Positions 6,616-17,900 of a stretch of DNA of 38,737 bases are shown here, in pieces. Under the pieces are notes generated by a model. The model was given only the letters and a program-made list of their open reading frames with translations, was not told the DNA's origin and did not search any database. The position numbers and the translations under genes are program-made. Positions within the stretch are counted from its first letter, which is position 1. The number at the start of each line of letters is the position of its first letter. This stretch comes from Oscillospiraceae bacterium (GTDB lineage Bacteria > Bacillota > Clostridia > Oscillospirales > Oscillospiraceae), in NCBI GenBank assembly GCA_017527825.1, contig JAFXPO010000009.1:1-38737 (forward strand), written 5' to 3'.

Positions 6616-8028
6616 ATGGCGAACAAAGAAGAAAAACAGATCAAGGCAATCAACCCCATGCTTTTCCTGGTCATCATCCTGCTGATCGTCGCGGTGGCGT
6701 CCTACATCATCCCGGCGGGCAGCTATGAGCGCGTGTGGAACGAGGAGGTCGAGCGCGAGCTGGTCGTTCCGGGCAGCTACCACAGCGTCGAGCGCAATCC
6801 CACCACGCCGTTTCTGCTGCTCATGTCCGTTACGCTTGGCATGCAGAACGCCGCGTACATCATCTTCTTCCTGCTGATCATCGGCGGTATGTTCGCGATC
6901 CTCAACGCCACCGGCGCCATCAACAACGGCATGGCAAACGTAGTGCGGAGCATGAAAGGACGCGAGCTGCTGATGATCCCCGTGTGCATGGTCGTCTTCG
7001 GTTGCGGCAGCGCGTTCTGCGCGAACTTCGAGGAGTTTCTCGCCTTTGTGCCGCTGGTGCTGGCGGTCTGCCTGTCCATGGGCTTTGACTCGCTGACGGC
7101 AGTGGGGATCATCTTCTGCGCCGCCGCGTCCGGATACGGCGGCGCGATCACCAACGCCTTTACCACGGGCGTCGCGCAGGGCATCGCGGGCCTGCCGATG
7201 TTCTCCGGCATGGGCCTGCGCGTGGCGCTGTTCATCACGCTGCTCTGCGCCAGCATCTGCTATGTCATGTGGCACGCCCGCCGCGTCAAGAAAAACCCGC
7301 AGCTCAGCTCCACCTATGAGCAGGACCGCATCACGGCGCAAAACGTCGCGCTGGACGTGGACAGCGTTGAGCCGCTGACCGGTCGCCAAAAAGCGGTGTT
7401 GGTCATCTTCATCCTCGGCATCGCCTTTACCGTCTGGGGCATCGTCTCACAGGGCTACTACATCGACGAGCTTGCCGCCATCTTCCTTGCCATCGGCATC
7501 ATCGGCGGTATTGTCGGCGGGCTGAAGCCGAGCCAGATCTGCGACGAGTTTGAAAAGGGCTGTGTCAATATGCTCTTCCCCTGCATCATGATCGGCCTTG
7601 CCAACGCGGTCATCGTGCTGTTGCAGGACGCCTGCATCATGGACACCATCATCTACGCGCTCTCCAGCGTGCTGAACAACCTCTCCTCCACGGTTGCCGC
7701 CTGGGGCATGTTTGTGGTGCAGGATCTGTTCAACGTGCTGGTGCCCTCCGGCTCCGGCCAGGCGGCGATCACCATGCCGATCATGGCGCCGCTGGCGGAT
7801 ATGCTTGGCCTGACGCGTCAGACCGCAGTCCTCGCGTTCCAGATGGGCGACGCGTTCACGAACGTCATGGCGCCCACCGGCGGCGAGATCCTCGCGGCGT
7901 TGGCGATGTGCGGCGGCATTTCGTTCAAGAAATGGATGAAGTACCTTGCGCCTCTGTTCGCGATCTGGTGGGTCATCGCGTTTATCTTCCTCGCCATCGC
8001 GGTCAACATCGGATACGGCCCGTTCTGA
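6616..8028 (+). CDS. YfcC-family membrane carrier
   Basis: A 470-residue protein with about 12 hydrophobic helices and the YfcC/C4-dicarboxylate anaerobic carrier pattern: an N-terminal helix ending in YIIPAGSYERV, a periplasmic-type loop, and conserved FEEFLAFVPL, GYGGAITNAFTTGVAQ and PSGSGQAAITMPIMAPLAD segments. Family members are proposed to carry dicarboxylates, amino acids or peptides; the annotated relatives ArcD and AbgT transport arginine/ornithine and aminobenzoyl-glutamate. GAAAGGAG before the ATG at 6616 supports the start. Its place directly behind pepD suggests it imports the dipeptides or peptide-like compounds that PepD cleaves, or exports the released product (inference). Confidence 0.85.
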   Translation: MANKEEKQIKAINPMLFLVIILLIVAVASYIIPAGSYERVWNEEVERELVVPGSYHSVERNPTTPFLLLMSVTLGMQNAAYIIFFLLIIGGMFAILNATGAINNGMANVVRSMKGRELLMIPVCMVVFGCGSAFCANFEEFLAFVPLVLAVCLSMGFDSLTAVGIIFCAAASGYGGAITNAFTTGVAQGIAGLPMFSGMGLRVALFITLLCASICYVMWHARRVKKNPQLSSTYEQDRITAQNVALDVDSVEPLTGRQKAVLVIFILGIAFTVWGIVSQGYYIDELAAIFLAIGIIGGIVGGLKPSQICDEFEKGCVNMLFPCIMIGLANAVIVLLQDACIMDTIIYALSSVLNNLSSTVAAWGMFVVQDLFNVLVPSGSGQAAITMPIMAPLADMLGLTRQTAVLAFQMGDAFTNVMAPTGGEILAALAMCGGISFKKWMKYLAPLFAIWWVIAFIFLAIAVNIGYGPF

Positions 8029-8078
8029 TGCCGCTCACTGTGTCATGGTGTGCCGGCAAACCTAACCACACGAGAGGG

Positions 8079-8120
8079 ATCCCCCCAACGCCGAAAAGGG
8101 CGTTGGGGGGATTCTGTTTT
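8079..8120 (+). terminator. Terminator of the pepD-yfcC operon
   Basis: A perfect 14-bp stem (8079-8092 with 8099-8112) with a GAAAAG loop is followed by TCTGTTTT. It lies 50 bases past the carrier stop codon. Confidence 0.92.
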
Positions 8121-8493
8121 ATTCAATATCAAGGAAAAGACGATCTCCGTCACCAAGCAGGTCTATCGCATCAACGGCGAGCTGGTGGTCAACAAGCCCA
8201 AAACGCACAACTCCGTACGGACGCTGGCAATCCCGCAAAAGGCGGTCAGCCTGCTCGTCGAGGAGCATATGAAACATCCCAGCAACCCGTATATGTTCCC
8301 CTCACCCAAGACCGACGGGATGTTCGATCCCGACTCGTTTCGGCATACGCATGATAAAATTCTCAAAGCCATCGGCGCGGAGCGCATCCGCTTCCACGAT
8401 CTCAGGCACCCTTATGTCAAGACCGCGACAACACATTTTTTGCGGAATTTCAAAGGAAAATTTTGTTTCGTGTCGATTGCTGTCAATCCTTGA
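8121..8493 (+). pseudogene. Tyrosine recombinase (phage integrase) fragment
   Basis: Without a start codon of its own, the frame reads as the catalytic part of a phage-type integrase: FNIKEKTISVTKQVYRINGE, then KTHNSVRTLAIP, and the RIRFHDLRHP motif that normally carries a catalytic His/Arg pair. The SAM-like core-binding domain and the first catalytic Arg are missing upstream. After DLRHP the reading becomes atypical, and the HxxR-type and final Tyr motifs are absent. It is therefore a remnant cut at both ends. It begins immediately after the yfcC terminator and marks the left side of the segment containing the giant surface protein. Confidence 0.8.
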
Positions 8494-8684
8494 CGTGTGC
8501 AACGATTGATTTCGTTCGTAGAACAGGCCAAATTCAGTTAAGGCATGCATCCATTTGCTACAATACCTTTAGGTCCGGCAAGGATTATACTGTCAACAGC
8601 GCGCGAAATGAAAACTAATGGCAAGATTATCTATCTTCTTCCGCAAAAAAACGGAAAGAGCTCAAAATCTTCACAAGGAAAACC
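8494..8684. other. Intergenic stretch without a supported gene
   Basis: AT-richer sequence between the integrase remnant and the promoter of the giant gene. A 55-codon frame opens at about 8544 but has no ribosome site and its stop overlaps the -10 box, so I do not call it. No repeat or RNA gene is evident. Confidence 0.5.
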
Positions 8685-8713
8685 TTGCACAGAAACCGTA
8701 AAAGTGTTATAAT
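8685..8713 (+). promoter_or_regulatory. Promoter of the giant SLH protein gene
   Basis: TTGCAC (8685-8690), 17 bases, TATAAT (8708-8713). Transcription from about 8720 gives an unusually long leader of roughly 190 bases. It contains a CGGACGGGC hairpin (8827-8853, one bulged G) followed by GTTTTATAT, about 60 bases before the start codon. Confidence 0.75.
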
Positions 8714-8911
8714 ATAAGGGGATTAACAAACGATGACAACTGCGGCTAAGCTCATACATACTTATATACAAATTTACAGAATAGGTCTGCGCATTTTAGC
8801 TGCATCATGGCAATAATGCACTGATACGGACGGGCAAGCGCTCGCCTGTGCCGATGCGTTTTATATATTCAGTAAATTTTTCCGCGGAGAGACTTGAAAG
8901 GAGTGCCGCAA

Positions 8912-11900
8912 ATGAAGAAGAACCTATGGACAAAAGCCCTCAGCATGCTTCTGACGCTCGTAATGGTGGTCAGTATGGTACCGGTGACTGCCATTTCGGC
9001 GTTTGCAGATGGCGTGCCGGAGACGCTGGTGACCTCGCTGACCGAGCTTTACAGCGGCGACGAGACACGCGCGAGAGAGGATTTGGAGGCGCTCACCACC
9101 GCCGGGCTTCTTGACGACAGCGGTAAGCTTGTTGACCTTGACGTCCGCGAAGACGGCGAGAGCGTGGAGCTTGCCGCACTCTCGGAGCGCATTATGGGCG
9201 GCGAGAGCGTCGGCGAGATCACCGTCAACGGCAACGCTGCCACGACGGAACAGATCGTGCAGATCTCGCAGGTGAAAGCTGCCATCGAGATCGCCGAGCT
9301 CCTGGACGAGGAGATCGACGTCACCGACGAGCACGTCGAGAATCTCGAAAATCTGCTCACCGGCATTCAGGACGGCAGCGTCGATCTTGAGAGCGCTCTC
9401 GAGACCGGCTCGCTGAGCCTGAAATCGACCTCCAATGCTCCGCTGCTGGGCGAGACGGGCGAGCTGCCGGAAACCATCAGAAAAAAAGAAAACTGGTTCA
9501 ATATAGGCTCGCATGAGCTTCCCTGGTATTATCATCCGGAATCTGCTTATCCGGATTTGATAGCTTACGATTCCGAATGGCAATGGCCTAACGGAACAGA
9601 TCTGAATCGATTTGTCCCTTACGATATGCATTTGCTGCCTTTGACCGAGGACGGAACGGGGTATATCGGTCATTATTTTGACAGCAACGGCTTTGATGCA
9701 CATCACGTTTTCACATTTGCAAACCAGGATCTCGAGTCCAAGGAATACTACTATTATGATTCCCGCTATATAGGGCAAAGAGAATCGTGGCAGGAATTGC
9801 AAGTTATAGGTGGTCAGGTTGGTTTCGGCGGCGACTTCTACATACCGTGGCTCATTAATAATTCGGATACCGAAAATGTGATCGACAAGACCTCCAATGG
9901 ATATGGTGGGCTTATTGACTGGGAAAAATTACAATATGGCGTCGGCAGACAAGACGGTCAGCCGGTGATGACGTTCGTTGTTCCGCTGTTCACAACAAGG
10001 GAAGCTCAGATGAACCTTGCGAATATTTCCACGTTTACCTGCGGAGAAAACGGCAAAGGCGTCGATCTGGCTCTGCCCAGCCCGTACGGCTCGACAAACG
10101 TAACCGAATATATGCCGAATATGTACTTCTCTTACTCTCCTCCGACGATTGCAAGCTCGGAAACCGAAGAGGTGGGTTATTGTGATTTTATAGAGCATTG
10201 TACTGCGATCAACCTCGGCACAAGGCGCTATCCGGCGTACGTGGTGAGTCAGAACGACGTGCCCGTAGCGCTGGCGACCTGCATCGCCATCGAGGAAAAT
10301 ATTACGCCCTACGTTCGCAGGGATAACGTGGAAATCTACCTCGAAACCAATCCAAAAGCCTCCGACAAGTATCTTTGCGGATGGGATGAAACCGGCACTC
10401 AGTATACTCGGAGAGAGGACGGCTTGGGGTATTCCTATTTCAATGCCCAATCAAATAGTTGCCCCAGAGCGCCTCGCGTGAGTGATGAGGAGCTTATATG
10501 CTATATCGCGCCGGCGGTTTATCTTGACAAAACGAAATTCGTCGAGCGCTCGCAGGAGTATGAGGCGGCGGACGGCGGGTTCCTGAAGCTGACGAACCCC
10601 GAATCAGCCGATTTCCCCTATCTGTATCCGGGCGACCCGGAGAACCCGCAAAACCAGTATGACCTCGAGCTTCTCGCCACGGAGGATCTGTATCAGATCC
10701 TGACAAGAGGGGGAGGCATAATATACAGACAAAAGGATCCTGATCTGAGATTTACCTGGCAGTTCAGCGATCGGCCGGATTTCTATCATAAAAAATATGA
10801 TTTCTCGCCTTATTCAAACAGTGTTTTAACGTATGAAATGAACGCCGAGGGAGAGGTCGTAATCACTCCGGCTAACGTCTCGGAGCAAAGACGCAGCATC
10901 GGAGTTGTGGCGTCAAACGGCGGATACACCTCTTACCGCGCGACTTTCCCGATGCAGGTCATCTCCAGAGACGGGACGGATCCGTTCCTGATGATCCCGC
11001 GCTCCTCCCAGACGAGAGAGACGCTGGTCGGAGTCGACACAAGCGTTTTCTTCGCGTCGAATATTACGCAGCAGAATCTGAGCGATACTGTATTCACTGC
11101 CGAGCTCTATCGGATCACGAGCGATCAGATCGGCAAGGGAATACCGGAGGGCGCCGAGCCGATCACTGTGGAAAACTGGGGCAATTTCCCCAGCACTGTG
11201 AGAATGCCTGTGACGAGCATCCCGATTCCCGGAACGGCGCTGTCCGAAGCTGGAGCTTACGCTGTGAAGATCAGCACTTCCTGCACTAACGGAACGATTA
11301 CAATGCCGTTTTCCGTTACAGCGTATGTGAAGGTAAAGACTGTTCCGGTGAAGATCAAGCTGGAAAAACTCGAAAGCTACGCCGTGGTGAAGGACGAGAG
11401 CGGTAAAGTTCCGCCTTTGAAATACACGTTGGAATCAGCTGCCAGTGGAGTCGAGGTGAAGTACACCGTACAGCCCGCTGGCGAGAGTGTCAGCGAAATG
11501 ATACCCGCAGCTTCCAGCGGCACGATCGACCTTGAACTGGGCGAGTTTGCCGGCACGAAGAAAGCCTATTCCATCACGGTCTACGCCCGCAACAGCGAGG
11601 TGGACCCGTGGAGCGTGGACTCGCTGATGCTGACGGTGTATAACGAGGCGCCGATCAAGCTGATCCTGGAGGACGTTGCATTTGGAACGATCGGGGGCAG
11701 CACCGGCGGCATAGGCGACGTTTACTACAAGAACGGCGACAAAATAACCGTTGAAAACGCCAGAGAGAAAGTAGAGGAGCTTCTGCGCGATTACAAAAAC
11801 GGCGATTATACCTTTGATGATCTGCGCTCCGTTGTAGGATTGCAGAGAATCATCTCCGCAAATTACGGCAGCGCCTCGCTTGGCGTCATCTCGGATAAGC

Positions 11901-14900
11901 TGCAGTGGTCCTCCAAAGAAGCGAACGGAAAGGCAAGCAATGACGTTACGCTCAACTATCGGGAAAACGGCGTTTATTCCGATATTAGATATAACGGCTA
12001 TACCTATTACATTCCTGCCTCGGACTTCCTTATGGTGGCGACGAAGGATAAATCCGCAGAGTCCGGCGATCAACCTGTTATTGTCACGGCCACTCATGCT
12101 GCCACAGGCATGAGGACGAGCCTTGAAGTAACTGTCAACACATTGACGAATAAGCTCTATCTGTTCCGCTTTACGCCGAAGGTCGAAACCTACGTAACCT
12201 ATGAAAACGGCGATGGCGAAACGCGCGAGCTGCACAGCGAGGACAACGGAGAACTTGTTGTTTATGAACCATCCGGGATCAAAAGCGACGTGCTGACGAT
12301 GTCGACTGTAAACGGCGAGACCTATGCCGGCACGATCCAGAACAGAAATCTCAGGAGCGGCGAGAAAAACGTCGTCAAGCTGGAGCTCTATCCCTGCAAC
12401 AATCTCACGCTGGTGCCCATCACCAGCCAGACGCTGACCTTCCTTAAGCCGGACGGTAAGCCCTACAGCGGCAGTGTGACCCTGCGCGCCGGCATTTATA
12501 AGGGCGGCGTGTACTGCCCGACCTTCGGAGTTCGTACATCGAAGAACGAGGGCGGACAAATCGTCCGCGGGGACGTGACCCTCACCGCCACGAACGGCGA
12601 AACGACGCTCTATTATGACCCCACGCAGCTTACGGCTGACAACGGACTGACCCGCGGTCTGCGATACGTCTATGAATACCGCATCAACGGCTATCAGCCC
12701 GGCTATGTAGTCGTTGACCCGTTGTCCGACGACGCTGCTGATTCCGTAGTAAATCTCCAGACCGTCCGCGGCAGCGCCACCGCGCCGCAGATCACGCGCC
12801 AGGAGTATCAGCAGTACGGAAGCGGCAACAGGCCGATGTCCTATACCCGTAACGTGATCGATTCCACGGAAAATATCGGCATTTCCTCGAACTACCCGAA
12901 ATCGGTGCTCTATACCGACATCGCTCTGCCCGGTGAGACGGTGGGAGCGGACGCCGCCGGATATTCGACATATGAAGGCGCAGACGTCGTGAAGTTTGAG
13001 CTCTTCACTGACAGCGGCACGAAGCTTACCGGACAGACCGATCTGAGCGGCGGCAACGTACAGGCGACACAGATTACAAACCTGGGGCAGTTGAACAGCG
13101 CGGCCTACTTCGTCTTCCCGTTCTCCGCCGTCCCGATGCTGCGCAGCACCTACACCATGACCAATGGTAACATGACGGCGGACGGCATCACCGACGAGGG
13201 CAGCAATCCCACGCCCACCGCGCGTATCAAGGCGGTTTTCACCCGGGGCGGTATGACGGTCAGATCCCTCACTATGCCCTTTGGCGTCACGAACGTATCA
13301 CACCAGCCGAATCTGGTCGGCTCGAACGGAAGTGCGACCGAGGTTGGCAAAGAAGTCCGTCAGAATCTGCGGGAAACTACCGACATCGGCTCGATCTTCC
13401 GCAGCATCAACGTCAACGACATGATCCGCAAGGGCTTCGTCTTCCTCGGTAACCTCAGCGGTATGGGCGGAGATAACCTCATTAATTTGATGATCCTGCC
13501 GACGCAGGATCCCGCAGTCTTCCGCATCGTCGCCTTTGTCGGCGCAAATCAGCGCGGCGGTGACGACGACGACGGCGTCTCCGTCAACCTCAACTACGAT
13601 GACCTTGCCGAAGACATGAGCAAGTTCAAGAAGGAAATGGAGGAGCTGAACAAGAAGAAGGATGATGAAAACGATTCCGGCGGCAGCGGCTCCATGCAAT
13701 TTAACTTCTACGGAACCATCATCCTCGAGGTGCGCGCCGACGTTCTGAATGGAGAGTGGGACATCATGTTCCGCGGCGGCAATGTTGGCACCAACATCAA
13801 AGGCAAGTATGAATGGGGACAGACCTTTATGTGCGGTCCATACCCCGCGTTCATCTCCTTTGAGACCGGCTTCCACGCCGATCTGGAGGTCGCGTTCGGA
13901 AACAAGGGCGCCGTGCGCGCCATGCTTCTCGACGCGGCGCTGGGCGTTTCCATTGAGGCGTTCGCAGGACTGGGCTTCGACCTGTCCCTTGTGGCGCTCC
14001 AGCTTGGTATTTATGGTCAGATTGGCGCAGATGTGAACTTCCTGCTTCTTACTCCGAGCGATGGCAAACCGAGCACCGGCACGAAGCTCACCATCGCAGG
14101 CGAGATCGGCATCAAGCTCAAGGTCAAGCTACTGTTTGTTTCTTACAGCAAGAAATTTGCTTCCACCGGCTTCAACTGGACGAAAAAGTGGGCTAATTAC
14201 GACCAGATCAAGCAGTACTGGAACAATCAGGGCTTTGGTCAGCTCTTTGGCGTGACGAGGAGCGGCAGAGCTTACACCATGTATCTCTTTGACGACGGCA
14301 GCACGATCGTTGAGATCGAAGGCGGCGCCGAGCTTGAAAACCGCGACTATCTGGAGCTTGCGGAGAGATCGTGGACTGGCGGCGCGGCAAGCGGCAGACG
14401 CCTGCTGAAATCGGCAGGAGATGTTACAAACGCAATCACCAATGTTCAGACAAACTCCTATCCCTATGCTCACCCGGCGTTCACCGACGACGGCGAGCTG
14501 TTCCTCTACGTCTCCGACAACGACAACGCAAATGAAGTTCAGAGCGTTACGAGCTACGCTGTCAAGAGCGGAGATGGCTATGAGAACAAGGGTCGCGTGG
14601 ATGTGAATACCTCTGAGAAGGATATTCTCGCCGACCTCGATGTGGTCGCCAGCGGCACGAAGGATAAAGCGTTTGCCGCATGGGTCAAGCAGACCGAGAT
14701 GCCCATGAGGGAGAACGTGAACGCCGAGGTTCCCAACGACGAGCTCGGCATGATGCTGAGCGCCACCGAGATCTACGCCGGCGTCTATAACGACGCAGAG
14801 TGGACGACCACGCGCCTTACGGATAACTTTGTTGCGGATATGGCGCCCAGCGTGGCGAGCGCAGGCAACCGTGCAATCGTTGCATGGCGCAGCATGAATG

Positions 14901-17900
14901 CGTCCTCCATGACGGCGGGCAAGGATATGACCGCCATGTTCGACGTGGAGAACAACATCAACTACCGCGTTTATGACGGCTCGGGCTGGACCGACGCGCA
15001 GGTCGCCTACAATGGCACCGCCGGCACGGTAAATGCCATCGACACCGCGATGCTCGAGGACGGTACGGCTATTCTTACATATACCGTCCGCACCGACGAG
15101 GACGTGACGAGCACTGAGACCTTCTACACCGTCGTAAATCCGAACGGCAGCATCCTCACCACTTGCCGTCTGACAAACGACGACTCCATAGATACCAACG
15201 CGCAGGCTATGGCACTGGGCGACCGCTTCGTCCTCGGCTGGTACTCCGAGTACAACCTCGGCGAGACGGACGACGTCAAGGCGCATGACATCCGTCTTGC
15301 CTGCATCAACCCGAACGGCAGCCTGAACCCCGATTTCCCGGAGAGCATCAGCGGCTCCGTGGACATCGGCTCCGACTTCCATTTCTCCGCACCGGCCGGT
15401 AATAACGATCTTACGAAGCTTTCCGTCGTCTGGACGCAGCGCAAGGACAGCAGCGAGGAGGAGGACGCAGGCAAGTACGAGATGTACGCGGTGCGCTTCT
15501 TCCGGTCGGCGGATGTGACCGGCTTTACCGCGCCCGCGCTTATCGCGGAGACGGCAAAGAACTACACTATCGACCGCTTTGACGCATATACCGACGAGAC
15601 CGGGGCGATCCACGCGATCATCCTCGGCACGGATTACAACACTATCGAGGGAATCGACGTCTACGACTCGATCGACCTGGACGCGGCGGCGGGCAATACG
15701 GTAACAATCAATTCCTCCGAGCCGAACAATCTCGACATCCTCGACGGCGAGGCGATCTCCTCCCTGAAGCTCGCTGCCGGCACCTTACCGGAGACGGCAG
15801 CGGACGTCACCGCGAATATCAATATCTCTGAGGTGATCCCCGGCTTCAACACACCGGTGCAGTTTACCGTGAAGAACACCGGAACGAGCGTGCTCAATGC
15901 GGTTACGGCGACGGTCGGCGGTCAGAGCAAGGAATTCACAGGGCTGAACCTGCTCCCGAATCAGTCCACCGCCCTGCTGATAAACTACAGCGTCCCGGAG
16001 GGTGCGGTGAGTGACGCAAATTACACCGTCACCGCCAACGGTCAGACGCTCGGCAGCGGTAAGCTGACGCTGAACCGCCCGGACGTAGGCATCTCCGGCA
16101 TCAAGCTCCTGCGTGAGGAGAACGGAGAGCGCGATATTCAGGTCATGCTGTCGAACGGCTCCGAAATTCCTCTCGCGGGCAGCGGCAAGACCGTCAAGCT
16201 TGCTCTCTACAAGGACGCCTTCTACACCACCATGATCGGCGAGGAGACGACCGTTTCCGGCAGTGCGCTGGCAGAGATCGACGCGGGAAGCTATCCCGTA
16301 CTTCAGACGTTCCAAGTCAGCGATCTCTTTGCGGGCGCCGAGATTCCCGAAGGCGGTCTGACGGTTTACGTCAAGACATGGGTAGAGGATACCGAGGAGC
16401 CGGATATATACAACAACGAAAGCTTCCTCACCTTCACAGGCCTGCTGGAAAGAAACAACGGCGAGCTGTTTACCAAGGACTCTACGCTTGAGGCGCAGGG
16501 CGACGGCAGTTATATCGTTTACGGAGATCTCCGCTACAACGCGCTGCAGCCGATGGATAATGTCATCCCGATTGCGGTGCTGCTGGACAGCGAAGGCAAC
16601 GAGATTGCGCGGAAGAATTTCCTGGAGGCGGATAAGAGTCTGAAGATCGGCAGCGAGTCGCGGTACGATCTGTCCGTCGTCTTTACCGCTGAGGAGCTCC
16701 GCGGCGCGACCCCGGCGCAGGTAATCGTAGACTTCGCCGGCAAGCAGACCCAGACCATCACGGCAGAGGACGTGAACGCCGCCTACGGAGAAACTGGCGC
16801 GAAGATCAAAGCCTCGACGGACGGAGACGGCGCCATCAGTTACGCCGTCAAAAGCGGCAGTGACGTTTTGTCCGTGAACAATAAGACCGGCGCACTGACT
16901 CTTCTGAAGTCCGGCACCGCAGTCGTCACAGTAACGGCGGCGGCGACCAATTCATATGAGATGGCCACGAAGGACGTGAACGTGACGGTCACCGTCGGGA
17001 CCATGACCGTCAGCGCGGAGGACAACATCTTCAGTTTCGACGAACAGCCCCACGGCATCACGGTCAACGTCAGGCATCCTGCGGAGGGCTATACCGTGAA
17101 ATACGGTACAGTGGAGGGAACCTATAACCTCGACGTTTGCCCGACCCAGACTTTGGAGGGCGCACTGACCGTCTACTATGAGGTCACCGCGGAGAACTAC
17201 ACCACCGTCACCGGCAGCGCCACCGTGACGGTGACGGCGGAAGATGTTCTTAAATACGTGAACGCCGACGGCGAGGTAATGGGCTGCGTTGATTTTACCA
17301 CGCTCACGGCCTCCGACACTGCGTGGAGCAGCGGTTGGTATGCGGTAAAGGAGGACCTTACCATCGGTAACCGCATCAGCGTCAGCGGCGACGTGCATCT
17401 GATTCTCTGCGACGGCGCGACGCTCACCGCATCCAACGGCATCACCACCACCGGCGCGGCGCTTTACATCTACGGTCAGAGCGCCGGTACCGGCGCGCTG
17501 ATTGCCAACGCACCCGAGAACCATGCGGGCATCGGCGGCGGCAATAGCGGCAGCGGCGGCAGTGTCACCATAAACGGCGGCAGGATTACCGCGACCGGCG
17601 GCGAAGATGCCGCGGGCATCGGCGGCGGCGATAGCGGCAGCGGCGGCAGCTTCACCATAAACGGCGGCACGGTTATTGCGACCGGCGGCTATAATGGCGC
17701 GGGCATCGGCGGCGGCTACACCAGCGGCAACGGCGGCAGCAGCGTAACCATAAACGGCGGCACGGTTACCGCGACCGGCGGCTCAAATAGCGCCGGCATC
17801 GGCGGCGGCAGCAGCGGCAACGGCAGCAGCGTCACCATAAACGGCGGTACTGTTACCGCGAAAGGCGGAGGTAGTAGCGCGGGCATCGGCGGCGGCTCCT

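Noticed and set aside
8544..8711. 55-codon plus frame starting MHPFATIPLG
   Set aside because: No ribosome site, and its stop overlaps the -10 box of the next gene's promoter; no recognisable homology.
8827..8853. Leader hairpin considered as a cyclic-di-GMP riboswitch
   Set aside because: The conserved core sequences of the known classes are not present.
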